A DNA stretch of 64,000 nt. Origin: Paraglaciecola algarum. GTDB lineage: Bacteria; Pseudomonadota; Gammaproteobacteria; Enterobacterales; Alteromonadaceae. Below, piece by piece: positions 10,273-20,574 of the stretch; position 1 is the stretch's first letter; the number at the start of each line of letters is the position of its first letter. The position numbers were made by a program, and so were the translations under genes. Location of the stretch: positions 124,001 to 188,000 of the forward strand of contig NZ_JAKGAS010000006.1 in NCBI RefSeq assembly GCF_021532655.1, read 5' to 3'. A model generated the notes under the pieces. That model was not told the origin of the DNA, did not search any database, and saw only the letters and a program-made list of their open reading frames with translations.

Positions 10273-10634
10273 TGAAAAAGATATCGGTATTATTCGTCAT
10301 CTTTCCTATAACCACATTGGCTAGCGAGATCCTTTGGAATAGCGATAAAACTGCGTTGGCTTTTTGTGACTCGAAAGAACAGACAGTTTGCTTTGTTATC
10401 GCCAATAGTATTGCTACGAATGTGAGTCGTATTGAAAACGCTAATCTCGGAAAATTAAGAATTACCGAGAAAGAACAATATGAGAAAATACAAACCTTTC
10501 CATCAAAATGGTTGGCTGATAAACCTAATGGAAACTTGATATCCTTTACCACAATGGCATGGAAAGATGGTCAACGTTATACCATCACTGGCCCTGTGTT
10601 TGTAAGCAATGACGGTTCTTATGTAGAACAGTAG
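10272..10634 (+). CDS. Small secreted protein of unknown function
   Basis: A 120-residue protein that I do not recognise. It begins MKKISVLFVIFPITTLAS, a plausible Sec signal peptide, leaving a mature domain of about 100 residues with two Cys (FCDSKEQTVCF) that could form a disulfide. The ATG overlaps the stop of the BNR_4 gene by one base, so the pair is probably translated from one message, and the protein may assist or follow that enzyme to the same compartment. It ends 32 bp before a strong bidirectional terminator, closing the plus-strand gene series. A minus-strand reading frame over the same DNA was rejected as a shadow. Confidence 0.6.
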   Translation: MKKISVLFVIFPITTLASEILWNSDKTALAFCDSKEQTVCFVIANSIATNVSRIENANLGKLRITEKEQYEKIQTFPSKWLADKPNGNLISFTTMAWKDGQRYTITGPVFVSNDGSYVEQ

Positions 10635-10665
10635 TTTGCTAGATAAAAGGGGATATTTTTGCACT

Positions 10666-10695
10666 AGCCCGTTGTTTAGTCAAAAACAACGGGCT
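10666..10695. terminator. Bidirectional rho-independent terminator
   Basis: A 12-bp perfect stem (AGCCCGTTGTTT at 10666-10677 with its complement at 10684-10695) and 6-nt loop, followed by TTATTTT on the plus strand and AT-rich sequence on the other side. It lies between convergent genes ending at 10634 (+) and 10715 (-). Confidence 0.85.
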
Positions 10696-10714
10696 TTATT
10701 TTGAGTGAAACCGT

Positions 10715-13183
10715 TTATTCCAAGCTGAATTGATCGATACTTGGGCCACTTTCACCTATGGTTCTAAACTCAATGTGGTTGGCCCCTTTGACCAAAGTGA
10801 ACTCAGCAATAGCTTGTTCACTCCATTTACTATCCCAGCTACCAGTGGGTTCAAATTCAATCACAGTTGCTTTCTTATTGTTGATATAAATCGCCAACGG
10901 TCGTTTGGAGTTTTTATCATTGTGGGTGTAACGGAAAACGGCTTTATATACGCCTTCTTCGCCATCATTTTCGTGATACCAGTACATGCTTCCTTCTTTG
11001 TTGTTGAAGGTACCATAGCCTCCACCATGCAGGCCATGTGCGCCTGTAACAGCTACAGCCCCGCCTTTATATTCAGCTGCTTCACCTTGCATAGACAATC
11101 CGCGACCAATCCACATATTAGCTGAGTTTTCATCTCCCCAGAAAATACCTACGCCATTACCAAAGCTTTGTTGCATAGTTAAGGCAAGCTTGCCGTTAAC
11201 CAATACTTTTGCATAAACCGTGTCACCATTTTTAACCTTAAAAGGTTTGTCATAGGTTTGCATATTAGTCGAGTAGGCGTCATTGATTGCGTAGACAATG
11301 TCTATTTGTTGTTTTTGATTACGGGCGTTATTCGTTAACGGTAGGTTTTGCACGTCAATACTAACTTGGTCAGACAAACGTAATGCTTCGTCACCAACAA
11401 TAGCGCCTATAGTGGCGTATTCAGCAGCTTGTGGGTATTTAACCTCGACAAAAGCGCGGTTTTTACCCATAAACAATGGGCGGAAGTTAGCACGTACACG
11501 ATTGGTGTGTTCATAGGGAGAGCCATTTTCTAATGCTTTTACTTTTACCCCATCTGTAAAGTGGTAATACACATTATGAGCACCATAAGGGTAGAAAGTC
11601 TGGTTTTTATCTACAGTTTGGCTTGAGATCACTTTGGCGGTGTCAAAACCAGATTCTGCATCAAACACTTCTACTTGATGTTGTAACGCTATTGGCGCGT
11701 CAGCTGTGGTTAAGGATTGTTCCATCACCTTTTGGCCGTTTTTGTAGCCTACTGCTGTAATTTTTCCCGGTTGCCAAGGTACCAGCCATTCACATTGCAT
11801 TTCTTCTGCTTTACTTCCTGGTTTGTCTCGACCTAATGATTTGCCATTAAGGAACAATTCCACTTCATCTAGGTTTGAATACACCCAGACTGGAATTTCT
11901 GTACCTTTTTTCATCGTTGGGTGAGTCCAACTGGGTAATATATGCAGTGATGGTTTGTCTAGCCATTGACTACGATATAGGTGGAATAGGTCTTTCTTAA
12001 AACCGGCTAAATCTAAAGCACCGCCCATAAAGGCGATAAATGGCCAACCACCATGGGCTAAGCCTGCTTCACCGTGGTAATCAAAACCCGTCCAACGGAA
12101 GTGTCCAGAGTGGTGGGGTAAATCACGGGCCATTTCCCAGTTTTTGCGCGCGCTAATACGCACAGTTGCATTGTCGTATGATGAGTTTAAGTGTTGCTTT
12201 TGATTTACCCAGTCTTTTGGATCTTTCCAGTCGTAAAAGAAAATCTCTTTGTCAGTAATATTAGGTAAATCAAATGTATTGCTTTTGGGGCCATCTCGCC
12301 ACCAAGTTTGGGTGCGGTAGTAGCCCCGTGTTTGCCAGGTGTGTGGTGCTTCTGTTGAAACAAATGGCAGATCAAAACGGCGTTCAAAAAAGCTTTTTCC
12401 TTCAGAGCCGCCATTAATACCGAAAACGTCCATGCCATCTTTGTTGGTTGAACCAGAGGTGACCAAACGTGTTGGATCAAACTCTTTTACCGCTTTCACT
12501 AACTCAGGAGCAATTTCGCCGTGTGTTTCGTTCCCCACACTGTAAATAATAATGGATGGATGATTGCGATTACGGGTTACCCATTCTTGTAAATCTGTTT
12601 TCCACCAGTCATCAAAGTGATGTGCGCCATAGTCGTGTAAGGCTTTTTGTTTCCAGCCGTCAAAAATTTCGTCCATTAGCATTAAACCTAACTCGTCCGC
12701 TAACTCATAAAACATAGGCGGGTAGGGGTTATGCCCAAGACGAATGGCATTCACGCCCATGTCTTTTAACAGTTGCAGTTTCCAACGCAATAAAGGTTTG
12801 GTCCAAGCGCCCCCGACTGGGCCTCCTTCGTAGTGCTCGGCAACACCTTGAATTTTGATGTTTTTACCATTTATCCAAAAACCAGTATCGGTTTTCCAAG
12901 CTATGTCACGTACGCCAAAGTTTGTATTGTCACTATCGATCATTTGACCTTTGTGCAATATGTCTACACTTAAGTTGTATAGGTAAGCTGCATGTGGGTT
13001 CCAGCGTTTTGCGTTGGCTAGTTCAAATGAAAATTCGTATTTGTCTTGTTTTTTAAGTTTGCTAAGTGCTGATCCTCCGTTTAATACTTCGGTACCGTCT
13101 TGATCAACCACACGATAACGCAATGCATAATCCTTGGAGTTTTTAACACTTTTACTGAGCTCAAATGCGGTTTTTACTTGGGT
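10715..13183 (-). pseudogene. GH2 glycosidase (beta-galactosidase/glucuronidase type), 5'-truncated
   Basis: The C-terminal 800 or so residues of a GH2 glycoside hydrolase. Visible are the second half of an Ig-like domain, the TIM barrel with acid/base motif GNETHG and nucleophile motif STEAPHTW, a domain-4-like module (ELFLNGKSLG) and a CBM6/35-like C-terminal module (WIGRGLSMQGEAAEYKGGA...). The N-terminal sugar-binding jelly roll (about 200 residues), signal peptide and promoter are missing. GH2-like sequence (VKTAFELSKSV) continues beyond the first possible start (TTG at 13123) up to about 13177, and the frame hits a stop at 13184. So the gene is physically cut near 13180, where it abuts another truncated gene in the opposite orientation. 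An exported, active enzyme is unlikely. A short product from TTG 13123 cannot be excluded. An assembly error is the main alternative. Confidence 0.8.
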
Positions 13184-15169
13184 TTATGGGCCAATTGGTA
13201 TGATTGGGAATTAGATAAAAGTCGTGTTTTGGGTACTGAAAAATTCCAATATTTACATGTTGACGGCTCTATCAAAAATAAAGCAATTGATCACTTAGCT
13301 AATTTGAAAATTTTTGAATCATTACCTACTCAAATTGGCATTGATGGGTTAACTGATTTAAACACTATTCGAAAGTCAAATATGGGTAAAGGTTACGACA
13401 TGTTATGGACCTTTAACATGAGCGCTGATGGGGCAGACTTTGACAATGGCAGTCCTGTTTCTGTCGCCCGGTATAACGACTTAATATCTCGAGGCTTTGA
13501 AGTTAACGCCATAGAAATGGGTAATGAGAACTTTTATCCTGGTCAACGAAGTTCGATCATTCCCAATACACAAGACTATATCAAACGTGCAAAATCTATG
13601 TCTGCGGCTTTAAAGGCTATTGATCCCAATATTAAAGTATCAGTGCCGTTATTACGACGTGATAATTGGGCAAACCCTAATTGGAACCAAGACTTAACCA
13701 CTGATTTAAGCTATTTTGATGCAGTCACAGTGCATACCTATGTTGGCAGTGATCCTGATGACGCCGCGAGTCCTGAAGGGGCTTATTCGGATGCTTTAAC
13801 TGCCCGTCATCATATTGCAGCTTCGGTTGATGATTATGCTGGACTAGTGGCCCCTACCAAACCTATTTGGTTATCTGAATGGGGCGTTAATTCTGGCGGG
13901 CCAAATGCAGCATCTGTTATTGGTATGACCGATGTGTATATGTTTATGAGTGAAAACCAAAACCGTTACGAACGTGCTAACTGGTATAGCGTGAATGGTC
14001 AATTAAACTCATTCTTAAAATGGGAAGAATATGAGTCACCATCAGGGGTCATGCGTCCCAGAATTCAATACCCGTTAATTAAAACCGCCTTTTGCTCTGC
14101 CCATCAAATTATGCGCTCTGTATTACAAGACAGTATTTTGCTTGAAAGCACATCCGATAGTGTGACCTTAGAGCACGACGTACAAGCCGTTAGTGCAAGA
14201 GCAGTAATGAAAGATGAGCATATGGAGTTGTTAGTATTAAATAAAACTAACAAGGCTGCGCCTTTTGCTATAAAGGTCGACGGTACAAGTTATTCTGGCG
14301 GCATTTCTCATCAAACCATGAAATTTGACTCGGTGGGTGAAGAGCGTGAAATGCCTATCTCCCAAGATCCGTTAACCGATGAACCTCTGGTTGGTGGAGG
14401 CATTGTATTACCGGCTTTATCTATTAATAAAATCACTTTAAACGATACAATCGTGCCTGTTGATTTGTTCAGCATAGACATGAGCACAGACGAAAACACC
14501 GCCGTTTATCAAATAGGTGAAACCATTAATTTGACTGCTGAGGTATTGAATACCTCTAGTCAGATAGAATCTGTTACCTTTTCACATAATGAACAAACCA
14601 TTAATACTCTCAATGCTGCCCCATTTAAATCAGCATGGTCTCCAAGTTTACCGGGTGGTTATAACCTTGTTGCCACGGCAAAAGCAGTTGATGGTACTGA
14701 AAAACAAGCGTCGATAAAAATTAAAGTTGAAGGTGCGCCGTTACAGGTCACCACCGGTATCAGTAGCGGTGATGTAACAGAATTGGGTGAATCAGTGAGT
14801 TTAACTGCCACTTCAAGCACGAATTACGGCAGTATCACCAACTTAGATATATTAATTAATGATGAAGTAGTTCAGCAAAATACAGATAGTGAAGCAACAT
14901 TTAATTGGCAGCCTAGTGCTGTAGGTACTTATCAAATTAAATCTCATACCACACAAAGTGATGGCTACGTTGAAAACTCTACAGTGATGAATATTACTGT
15001 TGTTGCTGCACCAGAGCCTGAACCCGCGCCGACACCTCAACCTACGCCAACTCCTGCGCCTAAAACAGACTCGAGCGGAGACGGTTCTAGCTCAATTTTA
15101 ATGCTGTTAATAATGAGTGCTTTTATTTGGTTTAGGGCGTATGTACTGCGTCGAAAAGTAAGCGTATAG
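13175..15169 (+). pseudogene. Clan GH-A glycosidase with Ig-like repeats and GlyGly-CTERM-like tail, 5'-truncated
   Basis: A GH39/GH51-like TIM-barrel hydrolase whose N-terminus is missing. Recognisable sequence starts at GLWANWYDWELD near 13181 and includes the acid/base motif EMGNENF, YFDAVTVHTY and the nucleophile motif WLSEWG. The first barrel strand(s) and signal peptide are lost. The open frame back to 13100 only reads antisense into the GH2 fragment. After the barrel come a beta-sandwich, two Ig-like repeats (near 14460-14750 and 14750-15000), a Pro-rich linker (PEPEPAPTPQPTPTPAP) and a tail SSGDGSSS plus hydrophobic segment plus RRK. That tail resembles a GlyGly-CTERM (rhombosortase) surface-sorting signal. 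The intact C-terminus argues for recent truncation. The exact GH family is not certain. Confidence 0.75.
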
Positions 15170-15247
15170 ACATAGTAAAAATATTAACTATGTTGACTGT
15201 ATAACAATAAATTATTTTTCAATTATAGGTCTATCCTGCGCTGATTA

Positions 15248-15280
15248 GGGGTATCAGTTTGTTACTTTCAGCGCTATTCC
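15248..15280 (+). promoter_or_regulatory. Bipartite PUL element, site A: GGGGTATCA-N17-CTATTCC
   Basis: The boxes GGGGTATCA (15248-15256) and CTATTCC (15274-15280) are separated by exactly 17 bases, 167 bp before the BNR_4 start at 15448. The spacer half CTTTCAGCG is identical to that of the site before GH78 at 25738. The asymmetric two-box shape and 17-bp spacing fit a -35/-10 promoter of an ECF sigma factor better than a palindromic repressor operator. This is inference. Confidence 0.6.
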
Positions 15281-15447
15281 TTTTAGAGACAATAATATAT
15301 TAATCGCACTTTTTTAGCTTATCTAATAAATCAAAGCGTTTAGCAGACAAACATCATGAACTTATTTGAATACTATTGTCTTATTTGCTCAACTCACATG
15401 AGCATTCATTTTTAAATAAATTGCCACTAAATAATACGCGAGGTCCA

Positions 15448-16797
15448 ATGAAACGACTTATTACGGTTATATTAATACTAATCAATTCGATGAACATTTA
15501 TGCCCAAGATATGAATGTTGAAGAACCTGATGTTCAAGCGATAGATTGGGCTTGGGCAGGACAAAGGGTTTGGTTTGATTTTGTCAGTCAGAGCAAGCAT
15601 CAAATGATTGCTTACTATGATTCATCTCGTCAGATGAGTGTTGCAGTTAGAGAAATGGGTGATATAAATGGCGGGCCTTGGCAATACCACAAGCTGCCTA
15701 GTTTTTTAGGGTGGGATGCACACAACAAGGTTGAAGCCGCGTTTGATAAAAACGGCATAATTCATGTTGTGGGTAACTTGCACGCTAACGCTCTGGTTTA
15801 TTTTAGATCGACTGAGCCTTATGATCCTCGCACCCTAACGCAAGTTAGCGTTATGGTTGACTCTCAATATGAACAACAAATGACTTACCCAGAGTTTTTT
15901 AAGGCGCCAGATGGCAATTTGATATTCAAATATAGAGACGGTACTAGTGGACAGGGAAAGTGGTTCTACAACCGCTGGAATGCAAAACAAGGTAATTGGA
16001 CGCATTTACATGAAAGCGTGTTATTAGATGGAGAAGATATACGCAGTGTTTATCCAGTTGGCCCGGTCATCGGCCCAGACGGAGTTGCACATATTGTTTT
16101 TGTTTGGCGTGAGACACCTAAAGCCTCATCAAATCATGATCTGTCTTATGCCCGTAGCCGAGATCTGGTGAACTGGGAGACCTCAACAGGCAAAAAAATA
16201 AAACTGCCCATTACACTCAGCAGTGGTGAAATTATTGATCCAATACCTGAGCATGGTGGTTTGTTAAATGGTCGCACTCCCATAGGTTTTGATGGGAATG
16301 GTCAAGCGCTTGTCACCTATCAAAAATATGATGCAAACGGGCAAACCCAAGTATATCTGCTTCGACGAGAAAATAACCAATGGCACAAAAAGCAAGTATC
16401 TAATTGGAAAAACTCGCGTGTGGAGTTAGATAAGAGCGGAGCGCTTGATCTGCCCATCATTACTAAAGAACCCGCTTTTGTGAATAAGCAAAATAATATT
16501 GTCGTGTCAGCCGTTTGGCGAGACGTGCGTTGGGAATGGGTGTTAGACAATAAAAACTTAGCGGTTATCTCGGGGGGACCTATTGAAGAACCACTACCAA
16601 AATCAATTGTTAAGTACGATCTAAAAAATGATATTCCTTTACGGGTTTTACCACTTATGAAAGAGCAAACAGAACCATCAAAAGAATATTTTTTAAGTTG
16701 GGAAGCACTACAACCCAATAGGGATCAAGCCAGAGCCGATATCCCTGCTCCTACTACCCTTAGAGTTCATAAGGTGTTAAAAAATAACGATAAATAG
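15448..16797 (+). CDS. BNR_4 beta-propeller secreted protein, candidate polysaccharide lyase
   Basis: Secreted BNR_4-type propeller, about 449 residues. The start at 15448 (GAGG just upstream) gives signal peptide MKRLITVILILINSMNIYAQ; a TTG at 15376 would add 24 unlikely residues. Family blocks include HQMIAYYDSSRQMSVAVRE, LGWDAHNKVEAAFDKNG, GNLHANALVYFRSTEPYD, FKYRDGTSGQGKWFYN and HIVFVWRETP. This subgroup (GWDxHN, GNxHxxxLVYFR) differs clearly from the BNR_4 proteins at 8806 and 34545, so it is a separate lineage. Members occur in rhamnose-related loci, and some BNR_4 relatives are lyases acting next to glucuronate (PL25, PL27). The exact family cannot be fixed by eye. It is preceded by regulatory site A and followed by kdgF. 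Confidence 0.68.
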   Translation: MKRLITVILILINSMNIYAQDMNVEEPDVQAIDWAWAGQRVWFDFVSQSKHQMIAYYDSSRQMSVAVREMGDINGGPWQYHKLPSFLGWDAHNKVEAAFDKNGIIHVVGNLHANALVYFRSTEPYDPRTLTQVSVMVDSQYEQQMTYPEFFKAPDGNLIFKYRDGTSGQGKWFYNRWNAKQGNWTHLHESVLLDGEDIRSVYPVGPVIGPDGVAHIVFVWRETPKASSNHDLSYARSRDLVNWETSTGKKIKLPITLSSGEIIDPIPEHGGLLNGRTPIGFDGNGQALVTYQKYDANGQTQVYLLRRENNQWHKKQVSNWKNSRVELDKSGALDLPIITKEPAFVNKQNNIVVSAVWRDVRWEWVLDNKNLAVISGGPIEEPLPKSIVKYDLKNDIPLRVLPLMKEQTEPSKEYFLSWEALQPNRDQARADIPAPTTLRVHKVLKNNDK

Positions 16798-16851
16798 CAA
16801 TATAAAATAACGGTAATGCCATCTTCGGCAAGATCGTTATAAAACTAACCA

Positions 16852-16883
16852 GGGTTATCTGCATTAGGTAGCCGTGCTATTGA
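16852..16883 (+). promoter_or_regulatory. Degenerate bipartite PUL element before kdgF
   Basis: GGGTTATCT (16852-16860), 16 bases, then CTATTGA (16877-16883), 39 bp before the kdgF start. It resembles the GGGGTATCA-N17-CTATTCC sites in the left box and in CTATT, but the spacing is one base shorter. Low-confidence family member. Confidence 0.35.
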
Positions 16884-16922
16884 GCGACTAATAACATAAC
16901 TAAATAAAATTAAGGCGATAAC

Positions 16923-17246
16923 ATGTTTGTAATGGGTGATGATGTAAAACTAGAAGATTTAGGTGCTGGCGTTTCACGCAAAGTTTTAGCACATAGCGAC
17001 AACATTATGACAGTTGAAGTGCACTTTGAAAAAGGTGCAATAGGCCCTATGCACAACCACCCGCATGAGCAATTAACTTATGTACAGTCTGGAGTGTTTG
17101 AATTTACTATTGGAGACGAAACTAAAGTAGTAAAAGCCGGTGACAGTATGTACAAAGAACCTAAAATTGAACACGGGTGTGTATGTTTAGAAGCTGGCGT
17201 ATTGATTGATAACTTTACGCCTATGCGTAAAGATTTTATATCCTAA
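16923..17246 (+). CDS. kdgF: KdgF-like cupin, unsaturated uronate ring-opening
   Basis: Single-domain cupin of 107 residues matching KdgF, which promotes linearisation of 4,5-unsaturated uronates from polysaccharide lyases to 5-keto-4-deoxyuronate in the cytoplasm. The metal-site region HNHPHEQ (residues 44-50) and His84 in IEHGCVCLE are in the expected cupin positions. Length is normal, and there is no signal peptide. The start has an upstream AAGG (about 16911). It stands alone between the BNR_4 gene and a terminator. Its presence supports the idea that the neighbouring BNR_4, PL28-like and heparinase-like proteins really are lyases that yield unsaturated uronate ends. Confidence 0.85.
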   Translation: MFVMGDDVKLEDLGAGVSRKVLAHSDNIMTVEVHFEKGAIGPMHNHPHEQLTYVQSGVFEFTIGDETKVVKAGDSMYKEPKIEHGCVCLEAGVLIDNFTPMRKDFIS

Positions 17247-17256
17247 AGAACAAAAC

Positions 17257-17286
17257 TGGGTAGACATCAATCTAGATGTCTACCCA
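17257..17286. terminator. Bidirectional rho-independent terminator
   Basis: A 12-bp perfect stem (TGGGTAGACATC at 17257-17268 with its complement at 17275-17286), 6-nt loop, then TTATTTTTA. It sits between the convergent kdgF (+) and TonB receptor (-) genes and can serve both. Confidence 0.85.
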
Positions 17287-17303
17287 TTATTTTTAATGAT
17301 TTA

Positions 17304-20300
17304 TTAAAAGCGTTTTTGAACACTCAACTTCACAGTTCTTCCATCATATTGCAAACGACGGGGTAAAAGCTCAGTGTCTTGATACTCAAACGGATCTTCA
17401 TCTGTTAAGTTAAACATTTGCAAGCGAACGTCAATATTGTTGTCAAACTTGTAGTTTGCTTGAAGATCAAGCTGGCCTCGAGCACCTACAATACGTTCTC
17501 CAACTACCGCTGTACTGGCGCCTTGTACGCCATATTCGTCACGGAAATTGTATGCTAATCGTATTCCATAATTGTCTCTTTCATAATAACCAATGAGATT
17601 GTAGGTTTCAGGAGAAACGCGATCTAAAGGTCTATCTTCAGAGTTTCTATTAGAAATTTTAGTGTAGTTAAATTGAAAACCAAAATCTTTAAAGAAATTA
17701 TCAAGGAAGTCTAAGTTTTGAATGATCTGAAACTCTATACCCTCAACTGTTGTAACGGCATCTAAATTAACATTTTGCTCAATTCTAATTCTACGATTTC
17801 GAGTTAAGTCTTCACCGGTGAACCCATCATCAATTCTACACGTTGTGCCATCAAGCAACAGTGCTCCAGTTTCAAATGAATCTGCTGTAGCTGCATTGGG
17901 AAGAATAGTAAGTTCGCCGGTCAAAGTAATACCTTCACTCGGACAAATAACTTGTTTATCAATATCACCAATTACTTCTTTATTAAAATAGTTCAGTCCA
18001 ACTAAACTGCCTTTGCGGTTATACCAAGCGAAGCCTAAGTCATATGCCTTAGAGGTACGAGGCTCAACATCCACACTGGTAATATTGGCAGTGACACTCG
18101 TTAGACCAAAATTGTCGGAATCAGGATCGTCATTTGGTAAGCTTATTTCTATTGTAGTAGGTGCTGGAGAAAACTCTGTTAATTCAGGAGTTTCGAATGT
18201 TTCATAATATGCACCGCGTAACACGACATCATCGGTTAAATCGTAGATTATATTTACTGACGGTAATATATCAGTATATGAGTTTTCAACATCTGCTGTG
18301 CCAACAACAGCAGGGTTTAAAAGCCTACCTGACATATCAGCAGTGACATACCGTAAACCAAGGTTACCTCTTACTGGTATGTCATAATCGTCGCCACTAA
18401 AGTTGACCATAACGAAGGCTTCAAGGGATTCACGTTCAGATGTAAAGTTACTGGTTCGTCTTCTTTGAACTGCATTTGGCCCTCGTTGATAATAGGGAGT
18501 TAAATCCGAAAATAATGGAATATCAGTAATTAGAGGTTCATTGGTTGTGTTTTCTTCAGGGTTAACTGGTAATAAAACGTCGACTAATGCTGGAATTTGA
18601 ATGGACAGGTAATCATCTATTTCAGCACCAGGTAGCTTACCTCCAAAGTATCCATTACCTTTTGTAATAGAGTCTGATTGGTCGATTAGGGTTCCGAATA
18701 TTTGCTCAGGAAAATTACTCGTATTTAAGCCAATAGCAGAGTTATCTGCTCGTGCTGCTTCACCTTCTTCTTTGGTGTACATGGCTCCCACTTTGACGCC
18801 GGTTATTGGGCCCACATCATACAATGAGTATTCCCAGTCTGTCCCTAAACTCTGATAGGTTCGTCTAGCAGCCGTGTTACCACCAGTTACAACAACGCCA
18901 TTATTTACCCTAGAATCTAACTCGTTGTATATGATGTTTCCTTGAGCGTCTCGGGTACAAGCGTTATCGATAACCTCTGCACATCTTAATCGTGGTGTGA
19001 GACCCGTTAATCTGTTGATTGAAATATCGTTTCCGGACAGAACTCCCTCGCCTTGCAGCGCTAATGCTCCGTCAGGTAAATTGTAATTAAAAGCGAAGTT
19101 ATCCCAATTGCCAAGACCGGTATTTATAGAGCCTGTTATCCCGTTACTATCATCAATATCTGCATTATTTCCAACTTGGTTTACACTCACACGGTATTGC
19201 TCTTGTGCTCGAAGATTATTGGCTTCAGACAATGTGGCAATTACGCGGCCTTTGAGGTTTTCACCCTCATAGTTAAACTGTGGGTAAATAGCATAAACTT
19301 CTTCGCTTGTAGGGAAGTTTCTATCTTCAATATTTACACTGGGGTCGTCAAACTCAAAGTTCGACAGCACATGGGTGGGCAGAAGCGGTGCGTCAGGGTT
19401 ACTTGGATCTAAATAGTTGGTCAAGCCGATTGGCGTGATATCACCAACTTGGGTAATTTGATTGGGCGAGCGTTTCAAATCAACAATTAGAAAATTTGTT
19501 CGTGCAGCTGATAAATCACGTTTTGCGTAAATACCATCTAAACGAAAGTTCATCTCATCGTTGATAACGTATTCAAAACCCGTGGCAAATGAAATTCTAT
19601 TGCCTTCAGAAATTTGTGATTCTTGGCGATATTCACGTGGGGTTATCAAGACTGCATTATCTTCTAACCCAGATCTATCCACATTGGCGTACTGACCAAA
19701 ACCGCGCGAAGCATTAGCTCCAATGACATTGTAACCATTAATGTTTGCTACATCACGACGAAAGCTCATGTCTTGCCATGAAGCAGTTGCATATACGCCA
19801 AGCTTTCCATCGTTAAAATGTTTAGAACCCGTCATAAAAAACTCTGGCACGATATCTTGAGTTAGTTCTTCGTATCCCGCACTAGCTTTAACCACCACTT
19901 GACCGTCTTTGCGATCCAATGCTGAATTTATTCTAAGGTCAACGTTTGCAGATAAACCACCTGATAAAATATCAGATCTAAAGGATTTGGTTACATAAGC
20001 TCCATTAAAAATGGATGAATCAAACATACCAAATGGGTTTGCGCTTCTGCCGGCAGTACCAGCCGATGCAATCCCTTGTCCTTGGACCGTTGTTAATGCA
20101 AAGGCTCCTGGTAGACCCCTTACCGAAATAGTAGCTGAACGCCTAGAGTTTTCTCTGTCTATTTGGACCCCGGGTATTCTTTGCAGTGCTTCACCAAGGT
20201 TTAAGTCAGGAAAATTACCCAAATCATCAGCGGATATACCATCAGTAATTATATCGGATGCGCGCTTTTCTAATAAAGCCCCTTCAATCGACGACTTAAT

Positions 20301-20489
20301 ACCTGTGATTTCAATTACTTCAACGTCGTCTTGTGTGACATTTCCTTTAGCGACATTAGACACATCTTGAGCAAATGCAGTTTGTTCGATAGTGGCTGTT
20401 GATAATAATATTGAGCCTACCACTAGAGCTACTCTTGAGGGTTTAAACCTTAATTTTTGATTTTTATGTTTTTCTTTGTGATACATCAT
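17304..20489 (-). CDS. TonB-dependent outer-membrane receptor (oligosaccharide uptake)
   Basis: A receptor of about 1060 residues, of the large Xanthomonas/Caulobacter-type TonB receptor group used for glycan uptake. It has a signal peptide (hydrophobic core VALVVGSILLSTATI, cleavage after AFAQ), a short TonB-box-like stretch (VEVIEITGI), plug domain blocks DLGNFPDLNLGEALQRIPGV and RRSATISVRGLPG, a long 22-strand barrel region and the C-terminal aromatic VQKRF. I place the start at the ATG at 20489 (the next codon is also ATG), preceded by GAGAGA. The longer frame from 20552 would start inside regulatory site B and would put charged sequence before the signal. No SusD partner is present. It is divergent from the sigma/lyase block and preceded by the strong GGGGTATCA-N17-CTATTCC element, so it is likely a main target of locus regulation. 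Confidence 0.93.
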   Translation of the reverse strand: MMYHKEKHKNQKLRFKPSRVALVVGSILLSTATIEQTAFAQDVSNVAKGNVTQDDVEVIEITGIKSSIEGALLEKRASDIITDGISADDLGNFPDLNLGEALQRIPGVQIDRENSRRSATISVRGLPGAFALTTVQGQGIASAGTAGRSANPFGMFDSSIFNGAYVTKSFRSDILSGGLSANVDLRINSALDRKDGQVVVKASAGYEELTQDIVPEFFMTGSKHFNDGKLGVYATASWQDMSFRRDVANINGYNVIGANASRGFGQYANVDRSGLEDNAVLITPREYRQESQISEGNRISFATGFEYVINDEMNFRLDGIYAKRDLSAARTNFLIVDLKRSPNQITQVGDITPIGLTNYLDPSNPDAPLLPTHVLSNFEFDDPSVNIEDRNFPTSEEVYAIYPQFNYEGENLKGRVIATLSEANNLRAQEQYRVSVNQVGNNADIDDSNGITGSINTGLGNWDNFAFNYNLPDGALALQGEGVLSGNDISINRLTGLTPRLRCAEVIDNACTRDAQGNIIYNELDSRVNNGVVVTGGNTAARRTYQSLGTDWEYSLYDVGPITGVKVGAMYTKEEGEAARADNSAIGLNTSNFPEQIFGTLIDQSDSITKGNGYFGGKLPGAEIDDYLSIQIPALVDVLLPVNPEENTTNEPLITDIPLFSDLTPYYQRGPNAVQRRRTSNFTSERESLEAFVMVNFSGDDYDIPVRGNLGLRYVTADMSGRLLNPAVVGTADVENSYTDILPSVNIIYDLTDDVVLRGAYYETFETPELTEFSPAPTTIEISLPNDDPDSDNFGLTSVTANITSVDVEPRTSKAYDLGFAWYNRKGSLVGLNYFNKEVIGDIDKQVICPSEGITLTGELTILPNAATADSFETGALLLDGTTCRIDDGFTGEDLTRNRRIRIEQNVNLDAVTTVEGIEFQIIQNLDFLDNFFKDFGFQFNYTKISNRNSEDRPLDRVSPETYNLIGYYERDNYGIRLAYNFRDEYGVQGASTAVVGERIVGARGQLDLQANYKFDNNIDVRLQMFNLTDEDPFEYQDTELLPRRLQYDGRTVKLSVQKRF

Positions 20490-20541
20490 TTTCTCTCTTA
20501 TTTGATTTGTATGTTGACGAAGGAAATTTATCCTTCTATAA

Positions 20542-20574
20542 GGAATAGCCAAAACGACTTTACTCTGATACCCC
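20542..20574 (-). promoter_or_regulatory. Bipartite PUL element, site B: GGGGTATCA-N17-CTATTCC
   Basis: On the minus strand GGGGTATCA (20574-20566) and CTATTCC (20548-20542) are exactly 17 bases apart, followed by TTATAG, 52 bp before the TonB receptor start. Both boxes are identical to sites A and C while the spacer differs completely, so the boxes themselves look conserved. Confidence 0.62.
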
